From an uncultured Clostridia bacterium (lineage in GTDB: Bacteria; Bacillota; Clostridia; Christensenellales; Borkfalkiaceae): a stretch of 64,000 nucleotides of DNA. Location: the NCBI GenBank assembly GCA_947589385.1, contig CANPZW010000004.1:60276-124275 (forward strand), in the 5' to 3' direction. Both the position numbers and the translations under genes were made by a program. The notes under the pieces were generated by a model. The model saw nothing but the letters and a program-made list of their open reading frames with translations. It was not told the DNA's origin and did not search any database. Of this stretch, positions 7,146 through 16,177 are shown in pieces (position 1 is the stretch's first letter; each line of letters begins with the position of its first letter).

Positions 7146-7924
7146 GAAAGCTTTTGAAACACGAGCTGTACGCGCTTTTCCGCGTGCTGGTATTTTTTGC
7201 CGCAGCCGTACTTTTGTTTGCGGTTACGGGCAGAATACTTATATTTATCGTCGCCTCGCAGTCAAACGGGTCGGAAGTTGCGGACGCATTTTTGATTATA
7301 ATAGTAATGTTCTATATGTTTGCGATTTTTGCGCTTGTATTCGGGGCGTATGCGCTGGGCGTAAACCGTTTTTACAAAACGCTTTTCACGGGTGAAGGGT
7401 ATATGACCCTTTCCCTGCCCGCAACCCCCGTACAGCTTATCGTGGGTAAGCTGTTGTCCTCACTTATAGCAGTTTTCGCGGCTTTCGCGGTTTCCGTTCT
7501 ATCCATGCTGATATTCCTCGTCGGGTGGAACATCGACGTAATGCAGATGATTTACCAAACGCTGGGCGCTTTGGGCGAAACCATTTCCCAGTTAATTTCG
7601 TTGGACCTGCTTTCTTTCTTTGAAAGATTGCTTTGTTACATTTTCGAAATCCCCATGTTTCTGCTTGTGGTGTTCGCCGTGATTTCCGTGGGGCAGCTTT
7701 TCAATTCGCATAGAAAGCCGATAACGTTCGCTATTCTTATCGGCGTGTTCTTCGTCTATGACATTATATCCACGGCGCTTATGCCCCAATTTATGAATCT
7801 TGAAACTTATGTTTCCGTTCATCTTGCAAACTGGATACAAATACTGATTTACGCCGCCATAGACGCGGGAAGTTTCTTCCTTATCAGATATATAATCAAA
7901 AACAAAGTCAATCTAATTGCATGA
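7139..7924 (+). CDS. ABC-2 type permease
   Basis: 261 residues with six hydrophobic segments (about 15-40, 55-82, 102-125, 155-185, 200-220, 234-253), the fold of an ABC-2 export permease. The region around YMTLSLPATPVQLIVGK between helices 2 and 3 is typical of permeases paired with YtrB-like ATPases. Start overlaps the ATPase stop by 7 bases and the stop overlaps trmD by 4 (ATGA), so all are translated as one unit. Confidence 0.85.
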   Translation: MVGKLLKHELYALFRVLVFFAAAVLLFAVTGRILIFIVASQSNGSEVADAFLIIIVMFYMFAIFALVFGAYALGVNRFYKTLFTGEGYMTLSLPATPVQLIVGKLLSSLIAVFAAFAVSVLSMLIFLVGWNIDVMQMIYQTLGALGETISQLISLDLLSFFERLLCYIFEIPMFLLVVFAVISVGQLFNSHRKPITFAILIGVFFVYDIISTALMPQFMNLETYVSVHLANWIQILIYAAIDAGSFFLIRYIIKNKVNLIA

Positions 7925-8595
7925 AAATAACCATACTAACGCTTTTCCCCGAAATGTTCGCCCCGCTTAACGAAAGCATAATAGGCAGGGCACAGGCGGC
8001 GGGGAAAATAGAACTTTCCGTCGTGAATATCCGCGACTTCGCCCAGAACAAGCATATGAAGTGCGACGACTACCCGTTCGGCGGGGGCGCGGGCATGGTG
8101 ATGATGCCGCAACCCGTCGGCTCTGCCATAGAGGCGGTTGACCCCGACCATACGGCGCGAAGAATCTATATGTCGCCCAAGGGCAAAACTTTCAAACAGA
8201 GCACGGTGTTCGAGCTTTTGCGGTTCGACCGCCTTGTTTTGTTGTGCGGGCATTACGAGGGGATAGACCAGCGCGCGCTGGATATGTATATAGACGAGGA
8301 AATTTCCATAGGCGATTACGTGCTTACGGGGGGAGAGCTTCCCGCTATGGTGGTATGCGACTGCATAGCGCGTTATGTTGACGGAGTTATTTCGGAAGGC
8401 TCTCTTGTCGATGAAAGCTTTGCTTCTGGCGGGCTTGAATATCCCCAATATACCCGTCCGGCAATATATAAGGGAAAAGCCGTGCCCGAAGTTCTTTTAA
8501 GCGGCGACCATAAAAAAATAGACGAATGGCGGGCGGAGCAGAGTAAAAAACTTACGAAAGAGCGCCGCCCCGACCTTTTAAAGGGTGAAGAATGA
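7921..8595 (+). CDS. trmD: tRNA (guanine-N1)-methyltransferase TrmD
   Basis: 224 residues. SPOUT-fold knot residues are visible: LLCGHYEGIDQR (about 102-113) and IGDYVLTGGELPA (about 131-143), which bind S-adenosylmethionine. TrmD makes m1G37 in tRNAs read by G-starting anticodon neighbours and prevents frameshifting. Length is slightly short of the 240-250 residue norm, with the C-terminus ending in a charged helix. ATGA overlaps on both sides (permease upstream, rbgA downstream). Confidence 0.96.
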   Translation: MKITILTLFPEMFAPLNESIIGRAQAAGKIELSVVNIRDFAQNKHMKCDDYPFGGGAGMVMMPQPVGSAIEAVDPDHTARRIYMSPKGKTFKQSTVFELLRFDRLVLLCGHYEGIDQRALDMYIDEEISIGDYVLTGGELPAMVVCDCIARYVDGVISEGSLVDESFASGGLEYPQYTRPAIYKGKAVPEVLLSGDHKKIDEWRAEQSKKLTKERRPDLLKGEE

Positions 8596-9446
8596 AAACT
8601 ATACAGTGGTTTCCGGGGCATATGACAAAGGCAATGCGGATGATGCAGGACAATCTTTCGCTTGTAGATGGAATAGTATTTGTGCTCGACGCGCGCTGCC
8701 CCGCTTCTTCTTTCAATCCCCGCCTTAAAAAGCTGGCGGCGAACAAGCCCGTTCTGTACGTCCTTAACAAGGGCGACCTTGCGGACGGCGGCGCGGACGG
8801 GCTGTTGAACTTGATAAAAAGCAAAGGCGCGGACGCGGTCAAAATCAACGCTGTTAGCCTTTCTTCTAAAAGAGAGGTGACGGGCGCGATGGAAAAGCTT
8901 GTTGCCGAAAAAAAAGCCCGCGCCGCCGAAAAGGGGTATAACAAGGTTTTCCGCTTCATGGTTGCGGGAGTGCCGAATACGGGCAAATCCACCCTTATAA
9001 ATCTGCTTGCGGGCAGCCGCCGCGCCGAAGTGGGCGATAAAGCGGGCGTAACCCGCGGCAAGCAGTGGATACGTTGCGGGAATTTCGAGCTTTTGGATAC
9101 CCCCGGGACAATGCCGCCGGCATTCGAAAACCAGCGCCTCGCCGCGCGCCTCGCTTATGTCGGCAGCATAAACGACGAAATTCTCGATTTGGACGATATC
9201 GCGCTTGCGCTGTTGGGGGAACTCGGCGAAAGATATCCGCAAAGACTTGCGGAAAGATACGGCGCGTCTAGCGGAACTCCGCTTGAAATGCTGGACGCCG
9301 TGTGCGAAAAGCGGGGGTTCAGGCTTCGGGGCAACGAATACGATTACGAACGCGCCGTACGCGCCGTCATAGACGATTTCAGAAAGGGCAGGCTGGGCAA
9401 AATAACGCTGGACGTACCCGCAGATTTCGACGGATTGGAACTTTAA
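8592..9446 (+). CDS. rbgA: Ribosome biogenesis GTPase RbgA (YlqF)
   Basis: 284 residues of circularly permuted GTPase: WFPGHMTKA at the N-terminus, G4 (LNKGDLA, about 56-62) before G1 (GVPNTGKST, about 121-129), then G3 LDTPGTM. The C-terminal ~90 residues match the ANTAR-like 50S-binding domain. RbgA acts in late 50S assembly. It overlaps trmD by 4 bases and is followed one base later by rnhB. Confidence 0.95.
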   Translation: MKTIQWFPGHMTKAMRMMQDNLSLVDGIVFVLDARCPASSFNPRLKKLAANKPVLYVLNKGDLADGGADGLLNLIKSKGADAVKINAVSLSSKREVTGAMEKLVAEKKARAAEKGYNKVFRFMVAGVPNTGKSTLINLLAGSRRAEVGDKAGVTRGKQWIRCGNFELLDTPGTMPPAFENQRLAARLAYVGSINDEILDLDDIALALLGELGERYPQRLAERYGASSGTPLEMLDAVCEKRGFRLRGNEYDYERAVRAVIDDFRKGRLGKITLDVPADFDGLEL

Positions 9447-9447
9447 T

Positions 9448-10050
9448 ATGGATAAGCTTACTTATGAAAAAGAACTCTTGAAAAAGGGTTGCAAATACAT
9501 ATGCGGCGTTGACGAAGTAGGTCGCGGACCTTTGGCTGGACCCGTAGTATGCGCCGCCGTGATAATGCCGCTCGAAGACATTATAGAGGGCGTTGACGAC
9601 AGCAAAAAGCTTACCGCCCAAAAGCGTGAAATTCTTGCCGAAGAGATAAAAAAGCGGGCTGTGTCCTTAAATATTTCGCTTGTCGAACCGCAGGTTATCG
9701 ACGAAATAAACATTCTCGAAGCAACTAAACTTTGTATGAAAAAAGCGGTGGAGGGGCTTTCCGTAAAGCCCGATTTCGTCATAACGGACGGAAATATGGT
9801 TCTCGATATCCCCTTTCCGCAGAAAAGCATCGTTAAGGGCGACGAAAAAAGTTATACCATAGGCGCCGCCTCGATAGTAGCAAAGGTTTTCAGGGATGCG
9901 CTTATGGGCGAACTTGCCGTAACTTATCCGCAGTACGGTTTTAACGAAAATAAAGGCTACGGCACGAAGCAGCACGTGGAAAGCATAAAAAAATCGGGGA
10001 TATGCCCCGCCCATAGGAGAACGTTCGTAAAAAAATGGATTACGGAATGA
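9448..10050 (+). CDS. rnhB: Ribonuclease HII
   Basis: 200 residues. The catalytic acidic signature GVDEVGRGPLAGPVV (about 21-35) supplies D and E, with further acidic residues at DDSKKL and ITDGN. RNase HII removes RNA from RNA/DNA hybrids and single ribonucleotides. Its place behind rbgA is standard. The stop overlaps the next ORF. Confidence 0.96.
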   Translation: MDKLTYEKELLKKGCKYICGVDEVGRGPLAGPVVCAAVIMPLEDIIEGVDDSKKLTAQKREILAEEIKKRAVSLNISLVEPQVIDEINILEATKLCMKKAVEGLSVKPDFVITDGNMVLDIPFPQKSIVKGDEKSYTIGAASIVAKVFRDALMGELAVTYPQYGFNENKGYGTKQHVESIKKSGICPAHRRTFVKKWITE

Positions 10051-10511
10051 GGAAAGCCGAACGGGAGATTACCGATTTCGGCGAAAAAGTTGCGCTTTTG
10101 GCGCGTTGCGATACTATACGTTTAGGTCTGCGCGGAGACGAATTTCCGTACGTTGTGCCCCTTTCTTTCGGTTTCGAGGTAAAAGGGGAAAGAGTTATAA
10201 TCTATTTCCACTGCGCAAAGGAAGGGAAGAAAGTTGAGCTTATCAAAGCCGACCCGCGCGTTTGCGTGGAGGCGGATATTCTCAACGGATACAGGGATAC
10301 GGGGAAAAGCGTCACCGCGGACTACGAAAGCATTATGGGCTTCGGCTTGTGCAAGGAAGTTTTCGGCGAAGAAGCGGTGCGCGGTCTGGATTTGCTTTTG
10401 GAACACTGCAAGGTTGCAAACCGTTCCGCAAGGCAGTGCGCGTCTTTAAACGTTACCGCAGTCTATAAAATAGAGCTTTTAACCTTTACGGGCAAACGCC
10501 GCTTCAAGTGA
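10047..10511 (+). CDS. Pyridoxamine 5'-phosphate oxidase-fold flavoprotein (NimA-like)
   Basis: 154 residues from the ATG at 10047, which overlaps the rnhB stop as ATGA; an upstream ATG at 10035 lies inside rnhB and is less likely. The start MRKAEREI and the segment YVVPLSFGFE..VIIYFHCAKEGKK match the split-barrel FMN-binding family that includes nitroimidazole reductase NimA. It probably binds FMN or another flavin; the substrate is unknown. A Cys-containing turn at about 125-135 (HCKVANRSARQC) is unusual. Confidence 0.75.
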   Translation: MRKAEREITDFGEKVALLARCDTIRLGLRGDEFPYVVPLSFGFEVKGERVIIYFHCAKEGKKVELIKADPRVCVEADILNGYRDTGKSVTADYESIMGFGLCKEVFGEEAVRGLDLLLEHCKVANRSARQCASLNVTAVYKIELLTFTGKRRFK

Positions 10512-10696
10512 GAAAGCGCTTTTTCCTTTTTGCGCGCGTTTTCGCTTATACTATATTTATATATAGCGTTTCAAGCCGAAAAGCTTCGGCGGGAAGCGGG
10601 TGCGCGTCTTAAAAATGCAATAAAACCTTGAAAGCAGGTCAAAGCAAAAAGCTTGAACGACTTTTGTGAAAATTGCGACACACCCATAAAAAACAG

Positions 10697-10725
10697 TTGC
10701 ATTTTCAAAAAATATATGCTATTAT
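10697..10725 (+). promoter_or_regulatory. Promoter and short leader of rplS
   Basis: TTGCAT (10697-10702), 17 bases, TATTAT (10720-10725). The ~65-base leader begins with the small hairpin TCCGACTTCGGA and could carry an L19 autoregulatory element, which I cannot confirm. Between 10512 and 10696 I see only small hairpins and no gene. Confidence 0.6.
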
Positions 10726-10794
10726 CATTTCCGACTTCGGACAGTCCTCTGCCCAAATCCGGGTATGAATGTCACGTTAATGGAGGTAAAGTCA

Positions 10795-11139
10795 ATGAAA
10801 GGTTTGGTTGAAGCCATTGAAAAGGAAGGCATGAAAAAGGAAGTGCCCGCATTCTGCGTGGGCGACACCGTTAAAGTCGGCTTCAAGGTCATCGAAGGTA
10901 CAAAGGAAAGAATACAGAACTTCGAGGGCGTTGTAATCGCCAAAAAGCACGGCGGTATCCGCGAAAGCTTTACGGTAAGAAGATTGTCTTTCGGCGTCGG
11001 CGTAGAGAGAACGTTCCCTCTGCACTCGCCCAAGATTGCCTATATAACCGTTATCCGCAAGGGTAAGGTAAGGCGCGCAAAGCTATACTATTTGCGCGGA
11101 CTTACGGGCAGGGCCGCAAAGATAAGAGAACAGCAATAA
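10795..11139 (+). CDS. rplS: 50S ribosomal protein L19
   Basis: 114 residues from ATG 10795, chosen because GGAGG lies 8 bases before it and L19 is normally ~115 residues; an in-frame ATG at 10765 lacks such a site. The motifs [13 protein letters not shown] and [11 protein letters not shown] and the C-terminal [13 protein letters not shown] are those of L19, which sits at the 30S-50S interface. Unlike Bacillus, where rplS follows trmD directly, it has its own promoter and terminator here. Confidence 0.97.
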   Translation: MKGLVEAIEKEGMKKEVPAFCVGDTVKVGFKVIEGTKERIQNFEGVVIAKKHGGIRESFTVRRLSFGVGVERTFPLHSPKIAYITVIRKGKVRRAKLYYLRGLTGRAAKIREQQ

Positions 11140-11143
11140 GTTT

Positions 11144-11176
11144 AAAAAAGCTTTCGCTATGTGCGGAAGCTTTTTT
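11144..11176 (+). terminator. Terminator of rplS
   Basis: AAAAAAGCTTTCGC / GCGGAAGCTTTTTT stem with short loop, ending in six T. Confidence 0.85.
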
Positions 11177-11223
11177 AATTTGTAATATGCGTTTGAATGA
11201 ACTTAAAATTTTACGGGTGAAAA

Positions 11224-12747
11224 ATGTTTTCGAAAATACTCAGTTTTTCGCTATTGGGGCTTGAAGGCGTATGCGTCGAAATAGAAACGGATATAGGCAA
11301 GGGACTTGTTTCCTACGACCTTGTGGGGCTTCCCGACGCCGCCGTAAAGGAAAGTAAGGAGCGCGTACGCGCGGCAATAAAGAACAGCGCGCTTATCTTT
11401 CCCATAAACAAAATAACGGTAAATCTTGCGCCCGCGGACATAAAAAAGGAGGGCTCGCAGTACGATTTGCCCATAGCCGTATCGCTTTTAAAGGCAAGCG
11501 ACCAGCTTTTGGCGCCTACCGAAGGTATTATCTTCTTAGGCGAGCTTGCCCTTGACGGAACGTTGCGCCCCGTAACGGGTATTCTGCCCATATTGATATC
11601 CGCGAGGGATAAGGGCTTTAAGCGTTTCGTCGTTCCCGCCGCAAATGCCGCCGAAGCAAGCTTTATAGAGGGAACGGAGGTCTATGCCCTTTCTTGTTTG
11701 AAGGACGTTGTGTCCTTTCTTTCGGGCGAAAGGCAGTTTGTCCCCGTCGTACACCGCAGTTTTGCCGCGGCAAAGAGAAATCTTTCGTATAACTACGACA
11801 TGTCCTTAGTTCGCGGTCAGAAAGTGGCAAAACGCGCCCTTGAAATAGCCGTGGCGGGCGGACATAATATTCTTTTTATCGGACCGCCCGGTTCGGGCAA
11901 AACTTTGCTTGCCCGCTGTATCCCCACCATAATGCCCGACCTCACCTTCGAAGAGGCGTTGGAGGTCACGAAAATTCATTCGGTTGCGGGCGAACTTTCG
12001 GAAGAGGGGATTGTCACCCTTCGCCCTTTCAGAACGCCGCACCATACGGCGACTATTGTCTCGCTGTGCGGCGGGGGAAACGTCAGAATACGCCCGGGCG
12101 AGATTTCCATGGCGCACAAGGGCGTGTTGTTTCTGGACGAATTGCCCGAATATTCCCGCCATACTCTCGAAGGGCTGAGGCAGCCGCTGGAAGATAAAAA
12201 AATCACCATTACCCGTGCGGGCGGGGCGGTAACCTTCCCTGCGGAATTTATGCTTTGCGCAAGCATGAATCCCTGCCCCTGCGGCAACTACGGCTCGGCT
12301 TACGCCGAATGTACGTGTACGCCCGCACAAATAATTAAATACCGCAACAGAATTTCTGGACCCCTTCTGGACAGAATAGATTTGCAGGTGGAAGTTGACG
12401 GTGTTAAATACGACGAGCTTGCCTCCGAAGGCAGGGAAGAAACAAGCGCCGATGTGAAAAAACGCGTGGAAGCGGCGCGGGCGATTCAACGCGAACGCTT
12501 CCGCGACGAGGACGGCGGGCTTATAAACGCCAATATGGGCGAAAAGCAGATAAAGAAATATTGCCGTCTTTCGGCGGAGTGCGAGGATGTTCTGAGAACC
12601 GCTTACGAAAGTTTAAAGCTTTCGGCGCGGGCGCGTTCGCGTATAATCAAGGTCGCGCGCACCATAGCGGATTTGGCTTTTTCCGAAAAAATTCTGCCCG
12701 AACACGTTTTGGAAGCGGCGTCTTACAGAAGCTATGATAAAAATTAA
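11224..12747 (+). CDS. comM: YifB/ComM-family Mg-chelatase-like AAA+ ATPase
   Basis: 507 residues: an N-terminal Lon-protease-like S5 domain (about 1-170), an AAA+ core with Walker A IGPPGSGKTLLA (about 219-230), Walker B VLFLDELPE and the NPCPCG..Y loop, then a C-terminal Mg-chelatase extension. ComM is a hexameric helicase that extends branch migration during natural transformation. The downstream neighbour dprA supports a DNA-uptake or recombination role. GGGTGA precedes the ATG. Confidence 0.93.
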   Translation: MFSKILSFSLLGLEGVCVEIETDIGKGLVSYDLVGLPDAAVKESKERVRAAIKNSALIFPINKITVNLAPADIKKEGSQYDLPIAVSLLKASDQLLAPTEGIIFLGELALDGTLRPVTGILPILISARDKGFKRFVVPAANAAEASFIEGTEVYALSCLKDVVSFLSGERQFVPVVHRSFAAAKRNLSYNYDMSLVRGQKVAKRALEIAVAGGHNILFIGPPGSGKTLLARCIPTIMPDLTFEEALEVTKIHSVAGELSEEGIVTLRPFRTPHHTATIVSLCGGGNVRIRPGEISMAHKGVLFLDELPEYSRHTLEGLRQPLEDKKITITRAGGAVTFPAEFMLCASMNPCPCGNYGSAYAECTCTPAQIIKYRNRISGPLLDRIDLQVEVDGVKYDELASEGREETSADVKKRVEAARAIQRERFRDEDGGLINANMGEKQIKKYCRLSAECEDVLRTAYESLKLSARARSRIIKVARTIADLAFSEKILPEHVLEAASYRSYDKN

Positions 12748-12783
12748 ACCCCGTATGCAAACAAATCGGGGATTTGGACGTCT

Positions 12784-13842
12784 ATGAACGGATATACCGA
12801 GGAAGAGAAAAATTTAATAGTTCTATCCTCGTTTGAGGAATTGACATACGCCGCAAAGCAAAGCGTTCTTTCGGCACTTGAAAGTTTTACGCCCGAAAGT
12901 CAAAATTTTTCGATTAAAATCCGCCGCGACGGCGTATATAATAAAGTAAGGGAAAGTTTTTATGACCCCGCGTACAGGGAGAAAGTGTTTTCCCAACTTT
13001 CCGCGCGGGGCGTGGAATGTGTGACCATTGCGTCGCCCGATTATCCTCAGCTGTTAAAGCAAGCCGAAACTCCGCCCCTGACCCTTTTTATAAAGGGCAG
13101 AAGGGAGCTTTTGCGCCGCAGACTGTTTGCGATTGTCGGTTCTCGGCATACTTCCGCATACGGAATGGAACAGTGCAGAAGATTCTCGCGCGAGCTGTCG
13201 CAGAGTTTTACCGTAGTTACGGGTTGCGCCTGCGGCGCGGACACTGCCGCGCTCGAAGGCGCCGAGGGCGGTGCGGTTTCCGTGCTTGCCTTCGGGTTCG
13301 ATTACGCCGATAAGGTTTCAAACGCTAACGTCATAAAAAAGACGGCGGATACGGGGCTGATAGTTTCGGAATACTTTCCCACGGTTTCGCCGCAGAAGCA
13401 TTACTTCCCTGTTCGCAACCGCATTATCGCGGGGCTTGCGGAAGGAACGCTCGTCGTTTCGGCGGGGGCAAAAAGCGGCGCGTTGATAACCGCGGACTAT
13501 GCCGCCGACTACGGCAGGGAAATTTTCGCTTTTCCATATAATATAGGCGTAAGCTCGGGCGAGGGCTGCAACGCGCTTATAAAAAAAGGCGCAAATCTTG
13601 TGCAAAATCCGCTTGACATTCTCGCCGCCTTCGGTTTAGACTTAAAGCCGCTACCCCGCGCGGCGTTGTCCGCGGAGGAACAAAGGCTGTATAATCTGAT
13701 AAAGGAATCGGGGGAAGCGTTCGTTCCCGCCCTTGCCGAAGCCGTAGGCGTTCCGCCTTACAAGCTGATACCCGTTCTTTCCTCTCTGGAAATAAAAGGT
13801 CTTGTAGTGCGGTTGGGCGGCAACAGATATTCGGCAATCTGA
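12784..13842 (+). CDS. dprA: DNA-processing protein DprA
   Basis: 352 residues. The extended Rossmann core carries AIVGSRHTSAYG (about 115-126), TGCACGAD and the signature FPVRNRIIAGLA (about 204-215). A C-terminal winged-helix DprA_WH domain follows from about 290. DprA loads RecA on incoming single-stranded DNA. Together with comM it suggests at least ancestral competence. It lies 36 bases behind comM and 13 before topA. Confidence 0.92.
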   Translation: MNGYTEEEKNLIVLSSFEELTYAAKQSVLSALESFTPESQNFSIKIRRDGVYNKVRESFYDPAYREKVFSQLSARGVECVTIASPDYPQLLKQAETPPLTLFIKGRRELLRRRLFAIVGSRHTSAYGMEQCRRFSRELSQSFTVVTGCACGADTAALEGAEGGAVSVLAFGFDYADKVSNANVIKKTADTGLIVSEYFPTVSPQKHYFPVRNRIIAGLAEGTLVVSAGAKSGALITADYAADYGREIFAFPYNIGVSSGEGCNALIKKGANLVQNPLDILAAFGLDLKPLPRAALSAEEQRLYNLIKESGEAFVPALAEAVGVPPYKLIPVLSSLEIKGLVVRLGGNRYSAI

Positions 13843-13855
13843 TAAAGGACTTAAT

Positions 13856-16177
13856 ATGGATTTAATAATCGTAGAATCGCCTTCGAAGGCAAAGACAATT
13901 TCAAAGTATTTAAAGGGCAAGTATAAGGTAGATGCTTCCGGCGGGCACGTCAGGGACCTGCCCGAAAAGTCCTTGGGGATTAAAATTACTTCAAACTTCG
14001 AGCCGAAGTATGAAATAACGCCCTCTAAAAAAGAGATTATAAAAAGACTTATGCAAGAGGCGAAAAATTGCTCTAACGTCTATCTTGCGACCGACCCCGA
14101 CCGCGAGGGCGAGGCGATAAGCTGGCATCTGCAAACTGTTCTGGGTTTGGACGAAAACGGCTTGAACCGTATAGAGTTTAACGAAATTTCCCCTTCGGCT
14201 GTCAAAAACGCCCTTAAAAATCCACGTAAAATAAATTATAATCTCGTTGACGCGCAGCAGGCGCGCAGGGTGCTGGACAGGCTTGTGGGTTACAAGCTTT
14301 CGCCCTTTTTGAATAACCGCATACAAAACGGGCTTTCTGCGGGAAGGGTGCAGTCCGTTGCGCTTCGCCTGATTGTCGATAGGGAGCGCGAAATAAACGC
14401 GTTCGTTCCCGAAGAATATTGGCTTTTGCACGCGGATTTGCAGGACGTATCGCAGAAATTCGCGCCTTTCAAAGCCGTATATCAGATGAAAAAAAGCGGC
14501 AAAAGCGTCGGGAAGGAGCTTGCCGAGCAAGCGGAAGCCAAAGTGCGCGCGGGGCAATTCGTTGTAACCAAGGTTAAAAAAGGCATAACAAAGCAACACG
14601 CGCCCGCGCCTTTCACCACGTCGTCCCTCCAACAGGACGCCTCGAACAAATTCGGTATGTCCTCGCCCGAAATAATGCTTGTGGCGCAGCATTTGTACGA
14701 GGGCATGGACGTCGGCGGCGACCATATTGCGCTTATAACCTATATCAGAACGGACAGCGTGCGCGTTTCAAAGGAAGCCCAGCAAAACGCGATAGAATTT
14801 ATAAAGAAAAATTACGGCGACGAATATGCGCCCGCTTCCCCCAACTATTACGCGACGAAAAAAGGAGCGCAGGACGCGCACGAAGCAATACGTCCCATAA
14901 ATCTCGATGTTACTCCCGCAAGCGTAAAGGCGCACCTCGATAAAAAACATTACAACGTATATAAACTTGTCTATGACCGCTTTATCGCCTCGCAGATGGC
15001 GGAAGCGCAATATAATTCAATGCAGATAGAAGCGGAGTGTGCGGGCTATACCTTCAAGGCAAGCGGCAAGTCCATGATTTTCGCGGGATATACCGCCGCC
15101 TGGCAGGACACACGTGAAAAGGACGACGAGGAGGAGAGCGCAAAACTCCTTCCGCCCGTCGAGGAAGGCGACAAACTGAATTTGTGCGGGCTTGAAAAAG
15201 AGCAGAAATTCACACGTCCGCCTTACAGATACACCGACGCTTCGCTTGTCAAGGCGATGGAAGAAAAGGGCATAGGCCGTCCTTCCACATACGCTTCGAT
15301 AATCTCCGTCCTTACAAAGCGCAAGTACGTAGAAAAGGACGGAAAATATATGATTCCCACGGACGTCGCATACAAAATAACCGATACGCTTGTCAGATAT
15401 TTCAACGATATAATGGACGTCGGTTTTACCGCGAAAATGGAGGACGACCTCGACAAAATAGAGGACGGGGGCGTCGATTGGCATAAAATCATAGCCGATT
15501 TTTATCCCGGGTTTGCCGAACAGCTTAAAACGGCTTCCACCGACGGCGACGAACTAACCGAGGAGATTTGCTCGAAGTGCGGTTCGCCTATGATAAGAAG
15601 GTCGGGCAAGTACGGCAAATATCTTGCCTGCTCCAACTATCCCGCCTGCTCCAACATAATAAGCGAAAGCGAAACGGAAGTTTCCGAAATTCGCTGCCCC
15701 AAATGCGGGGCAAATATGGTTGTAAAGAGCGGGAAATTCGGAAAATTCCTTGCCTGCCCCAACTATCCCGAATGTTCTTCCATTCTGCCGATAGACGCGC
15801 AGATTACGGCGGAGACCTGCCGCGAATGTGGGGGCGCAATGGTGCTTAAACACGGCAAATACGGCAGCTACCTCGAATGTGGCAAATGCGGAGTCAAACG
15901 CCCGCAGAACGTGCCCGACGGCACCGCCCGCGAGGGAGAAAAAACTGACGGGAAATGCCCCGAATGTGGCAAACCGATGAGGCGTATGCGCTCGAAGTCG
16001 GGCAAAATCTACTTCGGCTGCACGGGATATCCCGAATGTAAATTTTTAAGCTGGGATGTGCCCACGGGGGATAAATGCCCGCAATGCGGCGCGTTTTTAA
16101 TCCGCAAGGGCAAGAGCGTTAAATGCTCATCCAAGGATTGCAGCTACACCGTTCCCGCCGACGGCGATGAAGATTAA
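13856..16177 (+). CDS. topA: DNA topoisomerase I with five C-terminal zinc ribbons
   Basis: 773 residues. The Toprim domain opens with IIVESPSKAKTI and carries the DPDREGE acidic triad. The catalytic Tyr is in TYIRTDSVR (about 300), and GRPSTYASII follows. From about residue 565 come five Cys-rich zinc ribbons of the C-x2-C...C-x4,5-C type; the last is degenerate in spacing. It relaxes negative supercoils. The zinc-ribbon number is higher than in many Bacillus proteins. Its last bases overlap trmFO. Confidence 0.97.
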   Translation: MDLIIVESPSKAKTISKYLKGKYKVDASGGHVRDLPEKSLGIKITSNFEPKYEITPSKKEIIKRLMQEAKNCSNVYLATDPDREGEAISWHLQTVLGLDENGLNRIEFNEISPSAVKNALKNPRKINYNLVDAQQARRVLDRLVGYKLSPFLNNRIQNGLSAGRVQSVALRLIVDREREINAFVPEEYWLLHADLQDVSQKFAPFKAVYQMKKSGKSVGKELAEQAEAKVRAGQFVVTKVKKGITKQHAPAPFTTSSLQQDASNKFGMSSPEIMLVAQHLYEGMDVGGDHIALITYIRTDSVRVSKEAQQNAIEFIKKNYGDEYAPASPNYYATKKGAQDAHEAIRPINLDVTPASVKAHLDKKHYNVYKLVYDRFIASQMAEAQYNSMQIEAECAGYTFKASGKSMIFAGYTAAWQDTREKDDEEESAKLLPPVEEGDKLNLCGLEKEQKFTRPPYRYTDASLVKAMEEKGIGRPSTYASIISVLTKRKYVEKDGKYMIPTDVAYKITDTLVRYFNDIMDVGFTAKMEDDLDKIEDGGVDWHKIIADFYPGFAEQLKTASTDGDELTEEICSKCGSPMIRRSGKYGKYLACSNYPACSNIISESETEVSEIRCPKCGANMVVKSGKFGKFLACPNYPECSSILPIDAQITAETCRECGGAMVLKHGKYGSYLECGKCGVKRPQNVPDGTAREGEKTDGKCPECGKPMRRMRSKSGKIYFGCTGYPECKFLSWDVPTGDKCPQCGAFLIRKGKSVKCSSKDCSYTVPADGDED

